Assembly: GCA_030998225.1 (NCBI GenBank)
Contig: JAPYXD010000391.1
Span: 1,364,001-1,428,000 of the forward strand
Length of the DNA stretch: 64,000 nucleotides
Source of the DNA: Diplolepis rosae
Taxonomy: Eukaryota; Arthropoda; Insecta; Hymenoptera; Diplolepididae
Direction: 5' to 3'
The notes below the pieces were generated by a model. That model saw only the letters and a program-made list of their open reading frames with translations. It ran no database searches and had not been told where the DNA came from. Below are positions 31,140 to 41,870 of this stretch, piece after piece; within the stretch, counting starts at the first letter, position 1; each line of letters starts with the position of its first letter. The position numbers and the translations under genes were made by a program.

Positions 31140-31740
31140 TAATATGCATGAAAATCTCGATAAAACAGAATATTCCTTTGATATTTTATACAATTTAAAA
31201 ATGAATTTATATCTATATGAAAGATAATAATTTACTCTCTCAATCTGAATCAGTCAAAATCCACTGATTATCAGTGAAATTTGACTGATTCAAATAGCTA
31301 AAAAGAGGTTACTGTTAATATTTTTTTAACTGATTCTATCAGTGAAAAGGCAAATCACTGATTTAATCAGTGAAAATTTGACTGATTCATGTTTAGTGAG
31401 TACTTTTTTATTTACACCCTGGATTCACTGCAAAAATTAATTTATAATTGCATTAAATCAAATTATGTGAATTACTAATTCTGGTTTATTAAACTTATAT
31501 ATTAAATCTAATACACGAGTGTATTGTTCCGCACATAATATACAGAGATATTATTTTTTATGTACATAATATACATGGAATTTAATAATGTTTCTAACAG
31601 TGTAGTGATTACTCGTATGCTTCGAAAATTCCCATGTATACTGTTAACAATTTTTATATTAAATTCAATATTAAAGTATATGAAGTCATCTGCATATTCA
31701 GTAATTTCAAATTCTTTAAATATGAAACTTAATATTAAAG
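31140..31740 (+). repeat. Family E, copy 2 (interrupted by a family B MITE)
   Basis: Same phrase order as copy 1: 'aatatgcatgaaaatctcgataaaacagaatattcc', 'gaatttatatctatatgaaag', MITE at 31235-31400, 'tggattcactgcaaaaatt', 'cacgagtgtattgtt', 'tgtacataatatacatgg', 'taacagtgtagtgatt'. The frame 31560-31814 crosses several repeat pieces and is not a gene. Confidence 0.75.
31235..31400. mobile_element. Family B MITE, copy 10, with identifiable empty site
   Basis: 166 bp, a shorter internal-deletion form. Ends CTCTCTCAATCTGAATCAGT and 'actgattcatgtttagtgag'. TA on both sides (31233-31234 and 31401-31402). The family E sister copies at 30451-30470 and 63893-63912 read straight through 'TActttatta' with one TA. 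Confidence 0.9.
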
Positions 31741-31815
31741 AATATGAAATGTTTCTGTGGAAAAAAAGACGCTTTAAACTGGCAGTGACAAAAATTTCAA
31801 ACTCAACTAATTAAT
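31739..31815 (-). repeat. Inverse SINE tail plus solo inverted-repeat arm
   Basis: 'tttctgtggaaaaaaagacgcttt' is the inverse of the SINE tail; 'gcagtgacaaaaatttcaaactcaactaatta' is the arm of the 30645-30920 element. This mirrors the arrangement at 30794-30920. Confidence 0.6.
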
Positions 31816-31889
31816 ACGAAAATTTAATATATACACAGTTATGAATTTTAATATGCATTCAAGTGTCGATAAAACAGGATCTGTTTTAG

Positions 31890-32470
31890 ATTTTTTGATA
31901 ACTCGTAATCCATCAAAACTAGTAGATGACATTTCAAGTCAATTTTTACATCAATATTACAAAAATTTCTTGTTACTTATGTCGGAAATTCACCGTACAG
32001 GGGTAACTTTCACTAAAAATGCTCTTAATATAAAAATTCATTATGTGTTTAAATTCTTATAGTTTAAGCTAATTTTTCAAATCTTTCTCTAACTTGCGTC
32101 AAAAAGTCGCAGAACCTGACAATTTTTTTAAAAAACACAAAACTTTTTAATTATTCTAAATAGATCAGTTTTATGAGATTGAAATAGGGAAAGATTAAAG
32201 CTTAAATCTCTGTTTAAAAGTTTGAACCAACTTGGAATCGAATTTCGGGATTTGATTCGCTGAAGCGAGTCTTAAGTAGATATACTTGTATTTAACTTCT
32301 AAGTCGAGATATCGACATTCGAAGAATCAGGTCGCATTACTAATTCATTCCAGTGGTAATATATAATATTAGTGAATCTTGGATGTATCATAGCTTGTAT
32401 GCTATGCTTAGCTGATAGACGAGGGATAGTAATGTAGGATGAAAATGAAGTTAAAAGATTAGTAGTTTAT
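31890..32470. other. No gene recognised
   Basis: Start is the end of a family E fragment (31838-31890, 'gaattttaatatgcattcaagtgtcgat'). The rest is single-copy-like DNA. The frame 31841-32062 begins in the repeat and has no recognisable domain. Confidence 0.3.
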
Positions 32471-32474
32471 AGTA

Positions 32475-32690
32475 TCAAAGTTCATGCGATCGACAGTCGT
32501 TTATTAGCAGACAAGGTATGACACGCCTATACCTCGCCCATGCTAATGTGCTCACAAAGAGGTACCCATCTATCATGTACGCTTTTAACCAATCGCCTTC
32601 GCAATTAGGGCCAATGAACTCCATGCGAGCACTATTATCCAAGTTCCTGATGCGTTGAAGTTTCACAAAATAAGCCAACTCATCTTTCAA
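32475..32690 (-). CDS. Unrecognised 71-codon frame in a balanced-composition island
   Basis: One of few frames not explained by a repeat. Its product has mixed composition (Trp, Cys, Arg, Asp present, with a KDELAYFVKLQRIRNLDNS-like start) rather than the Ile/Lys/Phe/Asn bias of the neighbourhood. I recognise no family, see no signal peptide and cannot place splice sites. It may be an exon, a fragment of a dead gene, or chance. Confidence 0.2.
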   Translation of the reverse strand: MKDELAYFVKLQRIRNLDNSARMEFIGPNCEGDWLKAYMIDGYLFVSTLAWARYRRVIPCLLINDCRSHEL

Positions 32691-32939
32691 ACTTAGGGAG
32701 TTCCGAGAAACAGATTTATATATATATATCCCACTGGGGCATGTAGAATTTCCAGATTCTAATGGAATTTGTGTTTTCTCTGGGGTTTAAGCAAATACAA
32801 TTTATGGTTTTTACGTTATTCGAATTTATCTTGATTTGTGTTATTCATAAACATTTTCTAATGATTTTTTATTTATTTTTGTTTCAGGTAAGTTTCTATT
32901 TGGATGTATTCAGTTTTGATTGTGTGGTAAGAATTTATA

Positions 32940-35190
32940 TTTTTTGGCATAATATTCCAGAATTGAGTGAAGTATCTTGAAGTATTTTGAAATATCTTGA
33001 GCGCTATGAAATATGACTTGGAATATCTCGAAGTACCATGATGTGTCTCAAAGAATTTCAAAACACTCGAAAGTACTTTAGAATATCTTGAACCACTATC
33101 AAATGTTCTGGAGTATTTTGAAATTTTTTGGAATACTTTGAAATAGGCTAAAGTGGTTTAAAGTATTTTAAAGATTTTTTCAATGTTCTAAAATATCTTT
33201 GAATATCTTCAAGTATCATAAAATATTCTAAAGCATGTAAAATATTCGAAAGGTATACCTGAAATATTCTGAAATACTCCGTTATATCTTGAAGTAGCTT
33301 TAAACATCTTGAACTACTATTAAATCTTCTGGAGTATTTTGAAATATTTTAAAAACTTTGAAATATCTTATCTTGAAGATATCTTTCTTAATATCATATC
33401 TTGGATTTTTTTTAAATGTTTTAAAATACCCTTACATATCCCACAGTACGCTAAAATATTCCAAAGAATGTGAAGTATCCTGAAGTTACCTAAAATATTC
33501 TGAAATACTTCAGAATATCTCAGAACACCTTTAAATATTTTGAAGTGCCTTCAAATATCTTGAGCTACTATTAAATCTTCTGGAGTATTTTGAAATATTT
33601 TTAATGATTTTGAAATATCTTATCTTGAATATATCGATCTCAATATCGTATCTTGGATTTTTCCAAATGTTTTAAAATACCCTTACATATCCCAAAGTAC
33701 GTTAAAATATTCCAAAGAATATGAAGTATCCAGAAGTTACCTAAAATATTCTGAATTACTTCAGAATATCTTAAAGTACCTGCAAATTATTTGAAGTACT
33801 TTGAAATATCTTGGACCACTATTAAATGGTCTGGAGTTTTCTTAAATATTTTGGAATAACTTAAAATAGTCTGAAGTGCTTCAAAGTATCTTGCAGATTG
33901 TTTTTAATATTCTAAAATACCTTTAAATATCAAGAAGTACCTCAAAATATTCCAAAGAATGTGAAGTATCCTGAAGTTACCTAAAATATTCTGAAATACT
34001 TCAGAATATCTTAAAGTACCTGCAAATTATTTGAAGTACTTTGAAATATCTTGGACCACTATTAAATGGTCTGGAGTTTTCTTAAATATTTTTAATGATT
34101 TTGAAATATCTTATCTTGAATATATCGATCTCAATATCGTATCTTGGATTTTTCCAAATGTTTTAAAATACCCTTACATATCCCAAAGTACGTTAAAATA
34201 TTCCAAAGAATGGGAAGTATCCTGAAGGTACCTAAAATATTCTGAAATACTTCAGAATATCTTAAAGTACCTGTAAATTATTTGAAGTACTTTGAGATAT
34301 CTTGGACCACTATAAAATGCTCTGGAGTTTTCTTAAATATTTTGGAATAACTTAAAATAGTCTGAAGTGCTTCAAAGTATCTTGCAGATTGTTTTTAATA
34401 TTCTAAAATACCTTTAAATATGGAGAAGTACCTTAACATATTGCAATGAATGTGAAGTATCCTGAAGTTACCTAAAATATTCTGAAATACTTCAGAATAT
34501 CTCAGAGCACCTTTAAATATTTTGAAGTGCCTTCAAATATCTTGAGGCACTATTAAATCTTCTGGAGTATTTTAAAATATTTTAAATGATTTTGAAATAT
34601 CTTAAGGTGCTTTGAAGTATCTTGGATTTTTTTAAATGATCTGAAATACCTTTAAATATCATAAAGTACCTTTAAATATTCTAAAGTATGTAAAGTGTCT
34701 TAAAGTTACCTTAAGTATTTTAAAAAAACTTCAGAATATTTTAGATCACCTTTTAATATTCTGAAGTACCTTGAATTATCTTGAAACACTATAAAATATT
34801 CTGGAGTATTTAAACATTTTCTGAAATATTTCGAAATATTATTAATTACTATAAAATATCCTGAAGTACCTGGAAATATTACAAATTGTGTTAAGTATTT
34901 TAAAGCACGTCAGAACATCATGAAAAATTTTGGACTCTTCTCAAGTAACTCAAAATATTCTAAAGTATATAAAATTTGATAAAGTACATTTAAATATCCA
35001 GAATTACTCTAAAATATCCTAAAATATTTAAAGTATCTTGCAAAGACTTAAAATATTCTGAAGTACTTGAAGTTTATTTGATAGTAAATGAAATATCCTA
35101 TAATGCCATTAAATATCCTAATCTACCGCAAAATACCTTCAAATACTATGAAATATTCTAAAGTATTCCGAAATATCTTCAAAAATCTCT
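32940..35190 (+). repeat. Family T: degenerate 10-bp phased array, block 1
   Basis: About 2.2 kb of decamers alternating between TGAAATATCT-like and TGAAGTACCT-like words, keeping a 10-bp register over long stretches with few indels. A landmark word ('tgaagtatcc') recurs at 33471, 33722, 33962, 34213 and 34453, giving alternating steps of 251 and 240 bp, a 491-bp higher-order unit. Frames seen here (for example 34031-34225) are by-products. Other blocks are at 39110-39370, 40600-41155, 43500-44380, 45150-46490, 47810-48120, 48550-48805, 51620-54925, 59230-59490, 60910-61450 and 62540-63810. Confidence 0.85.
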
Positions 35191-36160
35191 ATCGCAGTAG
35201 TGAGAATTAGTGACACTTTATTCAATAACGTCAGTAATTATCTTGAAAATTTTTCACCTAATTGTTTACGTTATCCCTCATCTCTCTTTGGTCCAGTTGA
35301 ATAGGTATTTTGAATTCTACAGGAAATAAACGAGACATTGACTATTCGCAATCGAGGATTGAATGGCGGCTAGGCTAATCAGAGAACTGTCGAATTGAAC
35401 CGGAAACAAAAAATACGTTTCTCTCGAACAGAGAAAATGTAACAAAACGAGAAATCAGAATAGTCCGGTTTTATTCAGTTTCGGTTTATCCGACTAGTGT
35501 CACAAAACTGAATTGAAAATACTGTATTATTGTTCCTGATCCAAATTTAAATTCAAAGTAAAATATTTACCAAATAACTTTATGAAACCAGAGAGAATTT
35601 TCCATAACGCAGAAAAATGTGTTTTTAAATTTCTATTCGAATTCTCATGGTTACGTGAATACTGACTATAAATTTATACCCGTTCTCGCCCTTTCTATAA
35701 GCAAAGGAAATCAATGATCATCCCAAACCCACAGCTTTGAAACAGAGTTTCTATTCTTAGTTAATAAACAGAGAACAGCTTGCCAGCTTTTTTCCCATAT
35801 TGAATAAGGGGTCATGAAACTTGTATCGGAAATAAGAAGTATGTATGGTGTGTTAACTGGAAGCTTATTCGCAATTCCTCAAGGGGAATCATTCATCATG
35901 GTGAATGGTTGACCAGTGTTTGGTCTGATAGTGCTGTCAAGTGCATATCAGGGTAACCACTAATGCGTAAATGTAACTGGGTCAGTGGTCAAGAGGCGTT
36001 ACCGTTGCACATTCGAGTACGAACATACATAACGATGCACTTACGTATACATTAATATTACTCCCCTTTAGCTATACCTATTGCCAAAATCTACTAATAC
36101 AAAAGATTCGTTTTCAATTAGGGTAATTGAGTCTAAAATGGACACCAGTATAAAATCACT
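35191..36160. other. No gene recognised; single-copy-like DNA
   Basis: More even composition (35200-36060), no repeats shared with the window, no frame over 60 codons. Confidence 0.35.
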
Positions 36161-36450
36161 TCAGGGGATCTGCCACCTTTAATATTTTTATTTTTTGAGT
36201 TTAGACCTTCCATATAATTTTTTTTATGTTTAGTAACTTTATTTAGAAAGTTTTTGGGTTTTTTTTATTGATTTCCAGCACCTGTATGTATTTTTAAACT
36301 GAAAATTGTGAGTTTTCTGGACATTTTTTGGACATTTTTTTGACTTTGAATAACTTTTTTGTTTTTTAACCAATTTTAATGATTCTTTTTTTGATTTGTT
36401 CCTTACAATGTGTAGAAACTTTTTGGAGATGGAAAATAAGGTAAGATGAC
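36160..36450 (+). mobile_element. Family I left-arm fragment
   Basis: 'ggggatctgccacctttaat', 'gagtttagaccttccatata' and 'ttccagcacctgtatg' match 18952-19250. It breaks off at 'ggaaaataaggtaagatgac', where the family A terminal module begins. Confidence 0.7.
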
Positions 36451-37195
36451 TGAAAAAAGATGATGTGAATTACACATTTGCTCAAAGTCACTCAATTTCT
36501 GTTTGAATTTAAGTGAAACAGGAAATTCAATTTACTTAAGGCTCTATCAGCCTTAAGGAATACATTCTCATCATGGCGCTCGCGCTTAGCGCTCGATTTT
36601 CTGTATCGATATCCTGTCCCGAAATGTCTTAATGAGAATTTATAGACCTCATTTAGGCAAATAATTTTCCATTTGAACGTTTTTTTGTATCTCACATATT
36701 TTGTCTAAAAAATGGAATTTTTAAATTTTAATCGTATTTTTTGGAATTGAAACGAAAAATATATGTTTTATCAGAAACTGTGTGAGACAAAATTTGTAGA
36801 TCTTTTTGAAACGAACAACTTTGTATTCTTACGTTTTTTTCGTATTTCGAATATTATTGTTAAAAAATTGAATTTTGGATTTTCAATAATTTTTTTTTTA
36901 ATTAAAAAGAAAAATATGCATCTTATGAAAAAATGTTATAATTCAAATTTGTAGGTCTTTATGTAGAAAATAATATTGTATCATAACGTTTTTTCGTATC
37001 TCGTATAATTTAACTGGAAAATGGAATTTTGATATTGACTTTTTTCGAATTTGAATATGCTGTAACATTTCTAATTTTGATTTAATCAAAAAATGTTATC
37101 AGGATAATTTTTAGAGATTTATGAGCACTATCTAAAAACAGTATTGAAATTTTTGATTTTTTCAAAAAATTATTTTCAAAAACACAAAAGTAGTG
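36450..37195 (-). repeat. Family A plus terminal module, inverse copy with 170-bp deletion
   Basis: The terminal module (36455-36600, hairpins at 36536-36558 and 36582-36592) joins family A monomers at 'ttttctgtat'. Compared with the sister copy at 37905-38875 about 170 bp is missing between 'tctgtat' and 'cctgtcccgaaat'. It ends 'ctccatccctcaattttgattggatgtggctgg', as does the sister copy. Confidence 0.75.
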
Positions 37196-37470
37196 CTCCA
37201 TCCCTCAATTTTGATTGGATGTGGCTGGTTAACGAACTTGTCCTTACTTTTTCGGCTCCGATAAAGTGTACCAAAGCTCAATTCAATCTGATAATTCTAT
37301 CGAGAGTTATGCCGCACACGACCTACTACAGACAGACAGACAGACACTTTCGTAAAAACCCTTTTTTCTGACTCAGGGGGTCTCAAAACGTAAAGATTTG
37401 ATGAAAATTTCGAAAGTCATTTTTCACATAAAACCAATACCTTCTCATCCATGATGAGAATGTAAAAATT
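37196..37470 (+). mobile_element. 3' end of a non-LTR retrotransposon (LINE-like)
   Basis: Features typical of the 3' tails of insect LINEs: a CAGA tetranucleotide run (37331-37345), 'actttcgtaaaaaccc', 'ctcagggggtctcaaaacg', 'aaccaatacc', and a terminal hairpin ATTCTCATC-like/GATGAGAAT followed by 'gtaaaa' (37441-37468). A second, shorter end is at 49760-49822. No reverse transcriptase is present, so it is a 5'-truncated remnant. Clade assignment (RTE-like) is from resemblance only. Confidence 0.5.
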
Positions 37471-37668
37471 GATATTTATTTTTTTAGCTAGAGTGCTTTC
37501 CATACCCAAAAATATTGATAATATGACAAAGAATAATTAGCGAAAATTTTAAGGGCCTGTGTCTAATACTTCAAATTTTATTGAAGCATATGTTGCAACA
37601 TGGAAAACATTTTTGGAAAATGTCACCAAAATCAAAAATATACCAGTTAAAGGTGGCGGATCCCAATT
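37471..37668 (-). mobile_element. Family I right-end fragment
   Basis: 'agctagagtgctttccatac' resembles the inner arm at 19220-19235, and 'taaaggtggcggatccc' gives the complete outer end of family I. Confidence 0.55.
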
Positions 37669-37870
37669 GAGGTAGTACGCTCACGAAAATTAGGCCTCAG
37701 GCAAAAATAAATACTTTTGCTTTCAAGAATGGAAATATTATTATTGAAGGGATCATCCAAAAGTGCAAAGACTATTTTCCGAGAAGAAAATTTAAAACAC
37801 AGAAACATAATTTTATTAATAAATTTTATTATTGTCTGAACTTTTTTTTTTTCTCGCTTAGAGCCAGACA
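37669..37870 (+). mobile_element. Partial arm of the 27665-28337 foldback element
   Basis: 'gaggtagtacgctcacgaaaattaggcctcaggcaaaaa', 'tttgctttcaagaatggaaatattattattgaagg' and 'aataattttattaataaattttatt' follow the left arm at 27668-27840. The second arm is missing. The minus-strand frame 37871-37647 is incidental. Confidence 0.75.
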
Positions 37871-37899
37871 TTATAAAATGATGCTATTTCTTATAATTT

Positions 37900-38880
37900 G
37901 ATACTGAATCTCAAACCAATTTTATAATAATATTACAGATAATGTGAATTAAACATTTCCTCAAAGTCACTCAATTTCTTTTTGAATTTAAGTGAAACAG
38001 GAAATTCAATTTACTTAAGGCTCTATCAGCCTTAAGGAACACATTCTCATCATGGCGCTCGAGCTTCGCGCTCGATTTTCTGTATACATTTCAGTAACTT
38101 TTGATAAATTACATGATTAAAATAATTTATTTGTTTCCAAATCTCTCCAAAATAAAAAACAATCATAGACTTTATTTAGCATCTCACATATTTTGGTGAA
38201 AAAAATCAAATTTTTTTAATATTAAAAATCAAAACATAAAATATACCTCCTGTCCCGAAATATCTTAATGAGAATTTGTAGACCTCATTGAGGCAAACAA
38301 TTTTCCATCTATACGTTTTTTTGTATCTCACATATTTTGTCTAAAAAATGGAATTTTTAAATTGTAATCGTATTTCTTGGTATTGAAACGAAAAATATAT
38401 GTTTTATCAGAAACTGTGTGAGACAAAATTAGTAGATCTTTTTGAAACGAACAACTTTGTATTCTTACGTCTTTTTCGTATTTCGAATATTATTGTTAAA
38501 AAATTGAATTTTGGATTTTCAATAGTTTTTTTTTTAATTAAAAAGAAAAATATGCATCTTATGAAAAAATGTTACAATTCAAATTTGTAGGACTTTATGT
38601 AGAAAATAATATTGTATCATAACGTTTTTTCGTATCTCGTATAATTTAACTGGAAAATGGAATTTTGATATTGACTTTTTTCGAATTTGAATATGCTGTA
38701 ACATTTCTAATTTTGATTTAATCAAAAAATGTTATCAGGATAATTTGTAGAGATTTATGGGCACTATCAAAAACCAGTATTGGAATTTTTGATTATTTCA
38801 AAAAGTTGTTTTCAAAAACACAAAAGTAGTGCTCAATCCCTCAATTTTGATTGGATGTGGCTGGCAGATTTTTTTATTAT
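37900..38880 (-). repeat. Family A plus terminal module, inverse full copy
   Basis: Near-identical to 36450-37195 (the frames 36763-36954 and 38399-38590 differ at few residues) but without its deletion, and matches 1-960 in the opposite orientation. The module hairpins are at 38009-38035 and about 38061-38073. The 1.64-kb offset between matching points suggests a local duplication of the whole unit. Confidence 0.8.
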
Positions 38881-38883
38881 AAA

Positions 38884-39110
38884 GTAATTTTTTTTGTCCG
38901 GCATACACCGAAAGTTAGCCGAGTTGGTTTCGTTTTAAGTGGGGAAAGTTGATTTTCTCGCACTAGTGCAGTAAAATATTAAGTGTGTGGAAAATTAAAA
39001 CAAACTTGAAATTTTATCCCACGAGTGCGAGAAAATCAATTTTCCGCATGCAAAAATACGCCTTTCCGCACTCGATACGAAATATACTATTTTCTGTGTT
39101 GAAGAATCAT
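38884..39110. mobile_element. Family R palindromic element, copy 1 (diverged)
   Basis: 'tttttttgtccggcatacaccgaaagttagccgagttggt', 'ggaaagttgattttctcgcactagtgcag', then the inverse 'cgcgagaaaatcaattttccgcatgc', then 'aaatacgcctttccgcactcgatacgaaatatactatt'. It pairs with 57847-58120. Confidence 0.7.
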
Positions 39111-39370
39111 AAATTACCGTAAAATACTTTGAAATAGCTTGAAATACCTTGAAATATTTAAGAGTATCCTAAATTACCTTGAATTATACTAAATTACATC
39201 GAGATATATCTATAAGTACCTTAAAATATTTGGAATATCTTAAATTGGCATAAAATATCTTAAAGTACCTTGAAATATCTTGACATTTTGAATTTTTCCC
39301 AAGTGCCTCAACATATCCTAAAATATATTGAAATATCTTCAACTATATATAAATATACAAAGTATTTCAT
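39110..39370 (+). repeat. Family T array, short block
   Basis: Decamers 'taccttgaaatatttaagag', 'tcctaaattaccttgaatta' and so on, with the usual 10-bp register. Confidence 0.7.
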
Positions 39371-40020
39371 TTAAAAATGAAATAATTGACTTTTGCTCCA
39401 ATAAATTAAAATATAGCGTATATTTCATGACTAAATGAAATTAGTAAAAACTTTTAACTTTATACTTCCATGGCTTTACCTAATGAAAATACGAATTTTA
39501 AAAATGTTTAGTATCGTTGAATTATTCGTATCGTTATATCATTAATGTTGTAAAAAAATCACATGTAAATATAATTTTAATAATACAATAGTAATATTTT
39601 TATTTGATTTTTATCATTATTTAAAAAGAGTTATTCAAACGGAAAATTTTTAACTGCACCTCAAATAGTTCGTATTGTATGTCAAGTCATTGAGGCAGGT
39701 CAGTGCAGAGTTGTCTGACGCACTAAACAAACAATTAGACCCTTTCCATTACGTAGGTTGCGTTCAAAGACTATGTAATGTGTTTTCACTCCGTAACTCT
39801 AGTTAATTTTAGAACATTAGTCAGTCTGATAGAAAATACAGAATCCTTTAACCGGAGCTGAGAAACTGAACCAGAATCAGGTTAAACCAATAAAATCTTC
39901 AAATGAAATACTTTGAAGTAGAAAACAGATAATGTTAAAATAAAATTTCAATAGCATTATAATGTTATTAAAACGCGCCAAATTCAAATACTACATAAAA
40001 AAATATTACGTAATAATACC
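39371..40020. other. No gene recognised
   Basis: AT-rich to 39650, then more even. A run of C (about 16) at 40027-40040 follows. Confidence 0.3.
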
Positions 40021-40049
40021 AATTTACCCCCCCCCCCCCCAAATAAAAA

Positions 40050-40490
40050 ATCAAAAAAATTGTGCATGCGATGCAGTCGTGGCGCTTCGCGCTCGGTGTT
40101 CTATGTCCTTTGCATAAAAATTACTGGATTTTTTTTGGATTTTGAATGAAAAAGAAAATCCCATTTAGTTAAGGCTTAATTGGCCTTAAGGAACATATTT
40201 TCATCATAATTCTCACGCTTCGCGCTCGATTTTTATTTTATATCCATTAGACATTCATGCATTTAAAAACTAGAGTGCGTCATTTCATATCTTGCATGGT
40301 TCTTCTGAAAAACGGAATTGTTTATTTTTAATGAAATTTTTTACGTCTGAAACGAAAACTATGTGTCTGATCAAAAAATAGTCTGAGGTGAATTCGTAGA
40401 TCTTTTCGAAGTGAACAATTTTTGGTTCTTGACATTCTTTTCGTATTTCGGGTAGTTTCGCTTAGAAAGAGAGCTTTTCATTTTATTTAT
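40050..40490 (-). repeat. Diverged family A module with two GAA-loop hairpins
   Basis: Hairpins at 40082-40092 (GCGC-ttc-GCGC, inverse strand GAA loop) and 40216-40224 (CGC-ttc-GCG), and 'ttaaggcttaattggccttaagg' at about 40163-40190. Followed by family A-like monomer pieces to 40490. Confidence 0.6.
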
Positions 40491-41190
40491 CATTTTTGAA
40501 GCAGATTCATTCTAAGCAGTTAATTTAGTTGATTCACTTTAAATATTTACAAAAAAAAATGATAACCCGTGAAGTTCGGTGTTGCTGATGCTGAAACATC
40601 CTCAAGTAACGAAAATTATTTTGAAGTACCCTAAAATATTCTGAAAAGTGTTGAATATTATAAAGGAAATTGAAATATTCTTAAGTACCATAAAATATAT
40701 TTAAATACTTCCAAATATTTTAAAGTATCGTATAATATTCTAATGTATCTAAAAATATCTTTAGGCAATTTAAAATGTCCTGAAGTACATTTAAATATCT
40801 CAGTTACATTTTTTCTGGACCCTAAAGCCAACTAAGAACATCAACAATATTTGAATATTATTATCACTAAAGGGTCGATACAAATCCGAATCTTTATTAT
40901 TCTAAGGTACCTTCAAATATCCTAAAATACTACAAAGTATTCAGAAGTACCTTAAAATATCCTAAAGGATATTGAAAAATCTTCTGGTATCTTCAAATAT
41001 TCCAAAATATTTCAAAGTATTTTGGAATGTCATGATGTACTTTTCAATATCTTAAGAACCTTACAATATTTTGAAGTACCATAACACATCTAGAAATATC
41101 CTGAGGTGCTTTAAATGTTTTAAAATGCTTCTAAGTATTCTAAAGTACCTTAAAATTTCGCTTAGAAAGAGAGTTTTTCATTTTATTTAT
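40456..41190. repeat. 35-bp direct repeats flanking a family T block
   Basis: 40456-40490 and 41156-41190 (tttcgcttagaaagagag then ttttcattttatttat) are direct copies with one difference, exactly 700 bp apart. The DNA between them is a border segment plus a family T array (40600-41155), while family A-like sequence continues on both outer sides. The array therefore looks like an insertion associated with a 35-bp duplication. Confidence 0.75.
40496..41155 (+). repeat. Family T block with defined left border, copy a
   Basis: The left border 'tttgaagcagattcattcta...gataacccgtgaagttcggtgttgctgatgctgaaacat' (40496-40590) is followed by decamers. The identical border at 43417-43512 also leads into a family T block with matching unit order. 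This argues for copying of border and array together. Confidence 0.8.
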
Positions 41191-41870
41191 TTATTTACTT
41201 ATCATTAATAAACAAAAGATATAAATCCTATGAAAAAATCGTCAGCACTAAAGTTGAAGATTTTTTTAAAATAAACAATTTTGTGTCTTAACTTTTTTTC
41301 CGTTTCTCGTATATTTTGGCAGGAAAATTGAATTTTTTATTTTTATAAAAAGGTTTTTGATTATTAAAAAAAGACATAACCCCTATGAATGTTATTTATG
41401 GATTGCCCCTAATCAGAACCCAATAAATAAATATTCGAAAATATAAATAATTTGTATTTCTACCTCTGTTTCTGACATTAAATCGCTCTACATTCACATT
41501 TTTAAATTATTTATTTAATACTTCAATAATTACCGAGAAATTCTGAATTATAAGATAAATTGGCAAGAAAAAATGAAAAGGGGGGAAAAATATATCTATT
41601 TTAAAATTAATTTCGAGGATCAACCCCCATCGCTCTTCAATTCCTTCAAGATTTTTCCTATCTGACAGAATGAAAGCCATGAGATTTGGATTGGGGTCGA
41701 CCTGAGATATTTGAGTTACTGCACGTTTCATGACATCTGATTAAATTTGATTTTCGAGGATTGGCATAGGTATTGACAGATCAATTGAGTGAACAATGAC
41801 TTCAAGTGAGTTCACATGAGTTCATCAACTTCAAGTGACCACGTGACTTTCAATTTTAAGCTTCTGTCTG
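41191..41870. other. Family A remnant, then unrecognised DNA
   Basis: 41200-41360 has family A-like phrases ('aaacaattttgtgtcttaac', 'tttctcgtatattttggcag'). 41360-41870 shows no repeat. The minus frame 41731-41507 is unrecognised. Confidence 0.4.

Noticed and set aside
36763..38590. Pair of near-identical 63-codon frames as a duplicated gene
   Set aside because: Both lie in inverse family A monomers; their similarity reflects duplication of the repeat.
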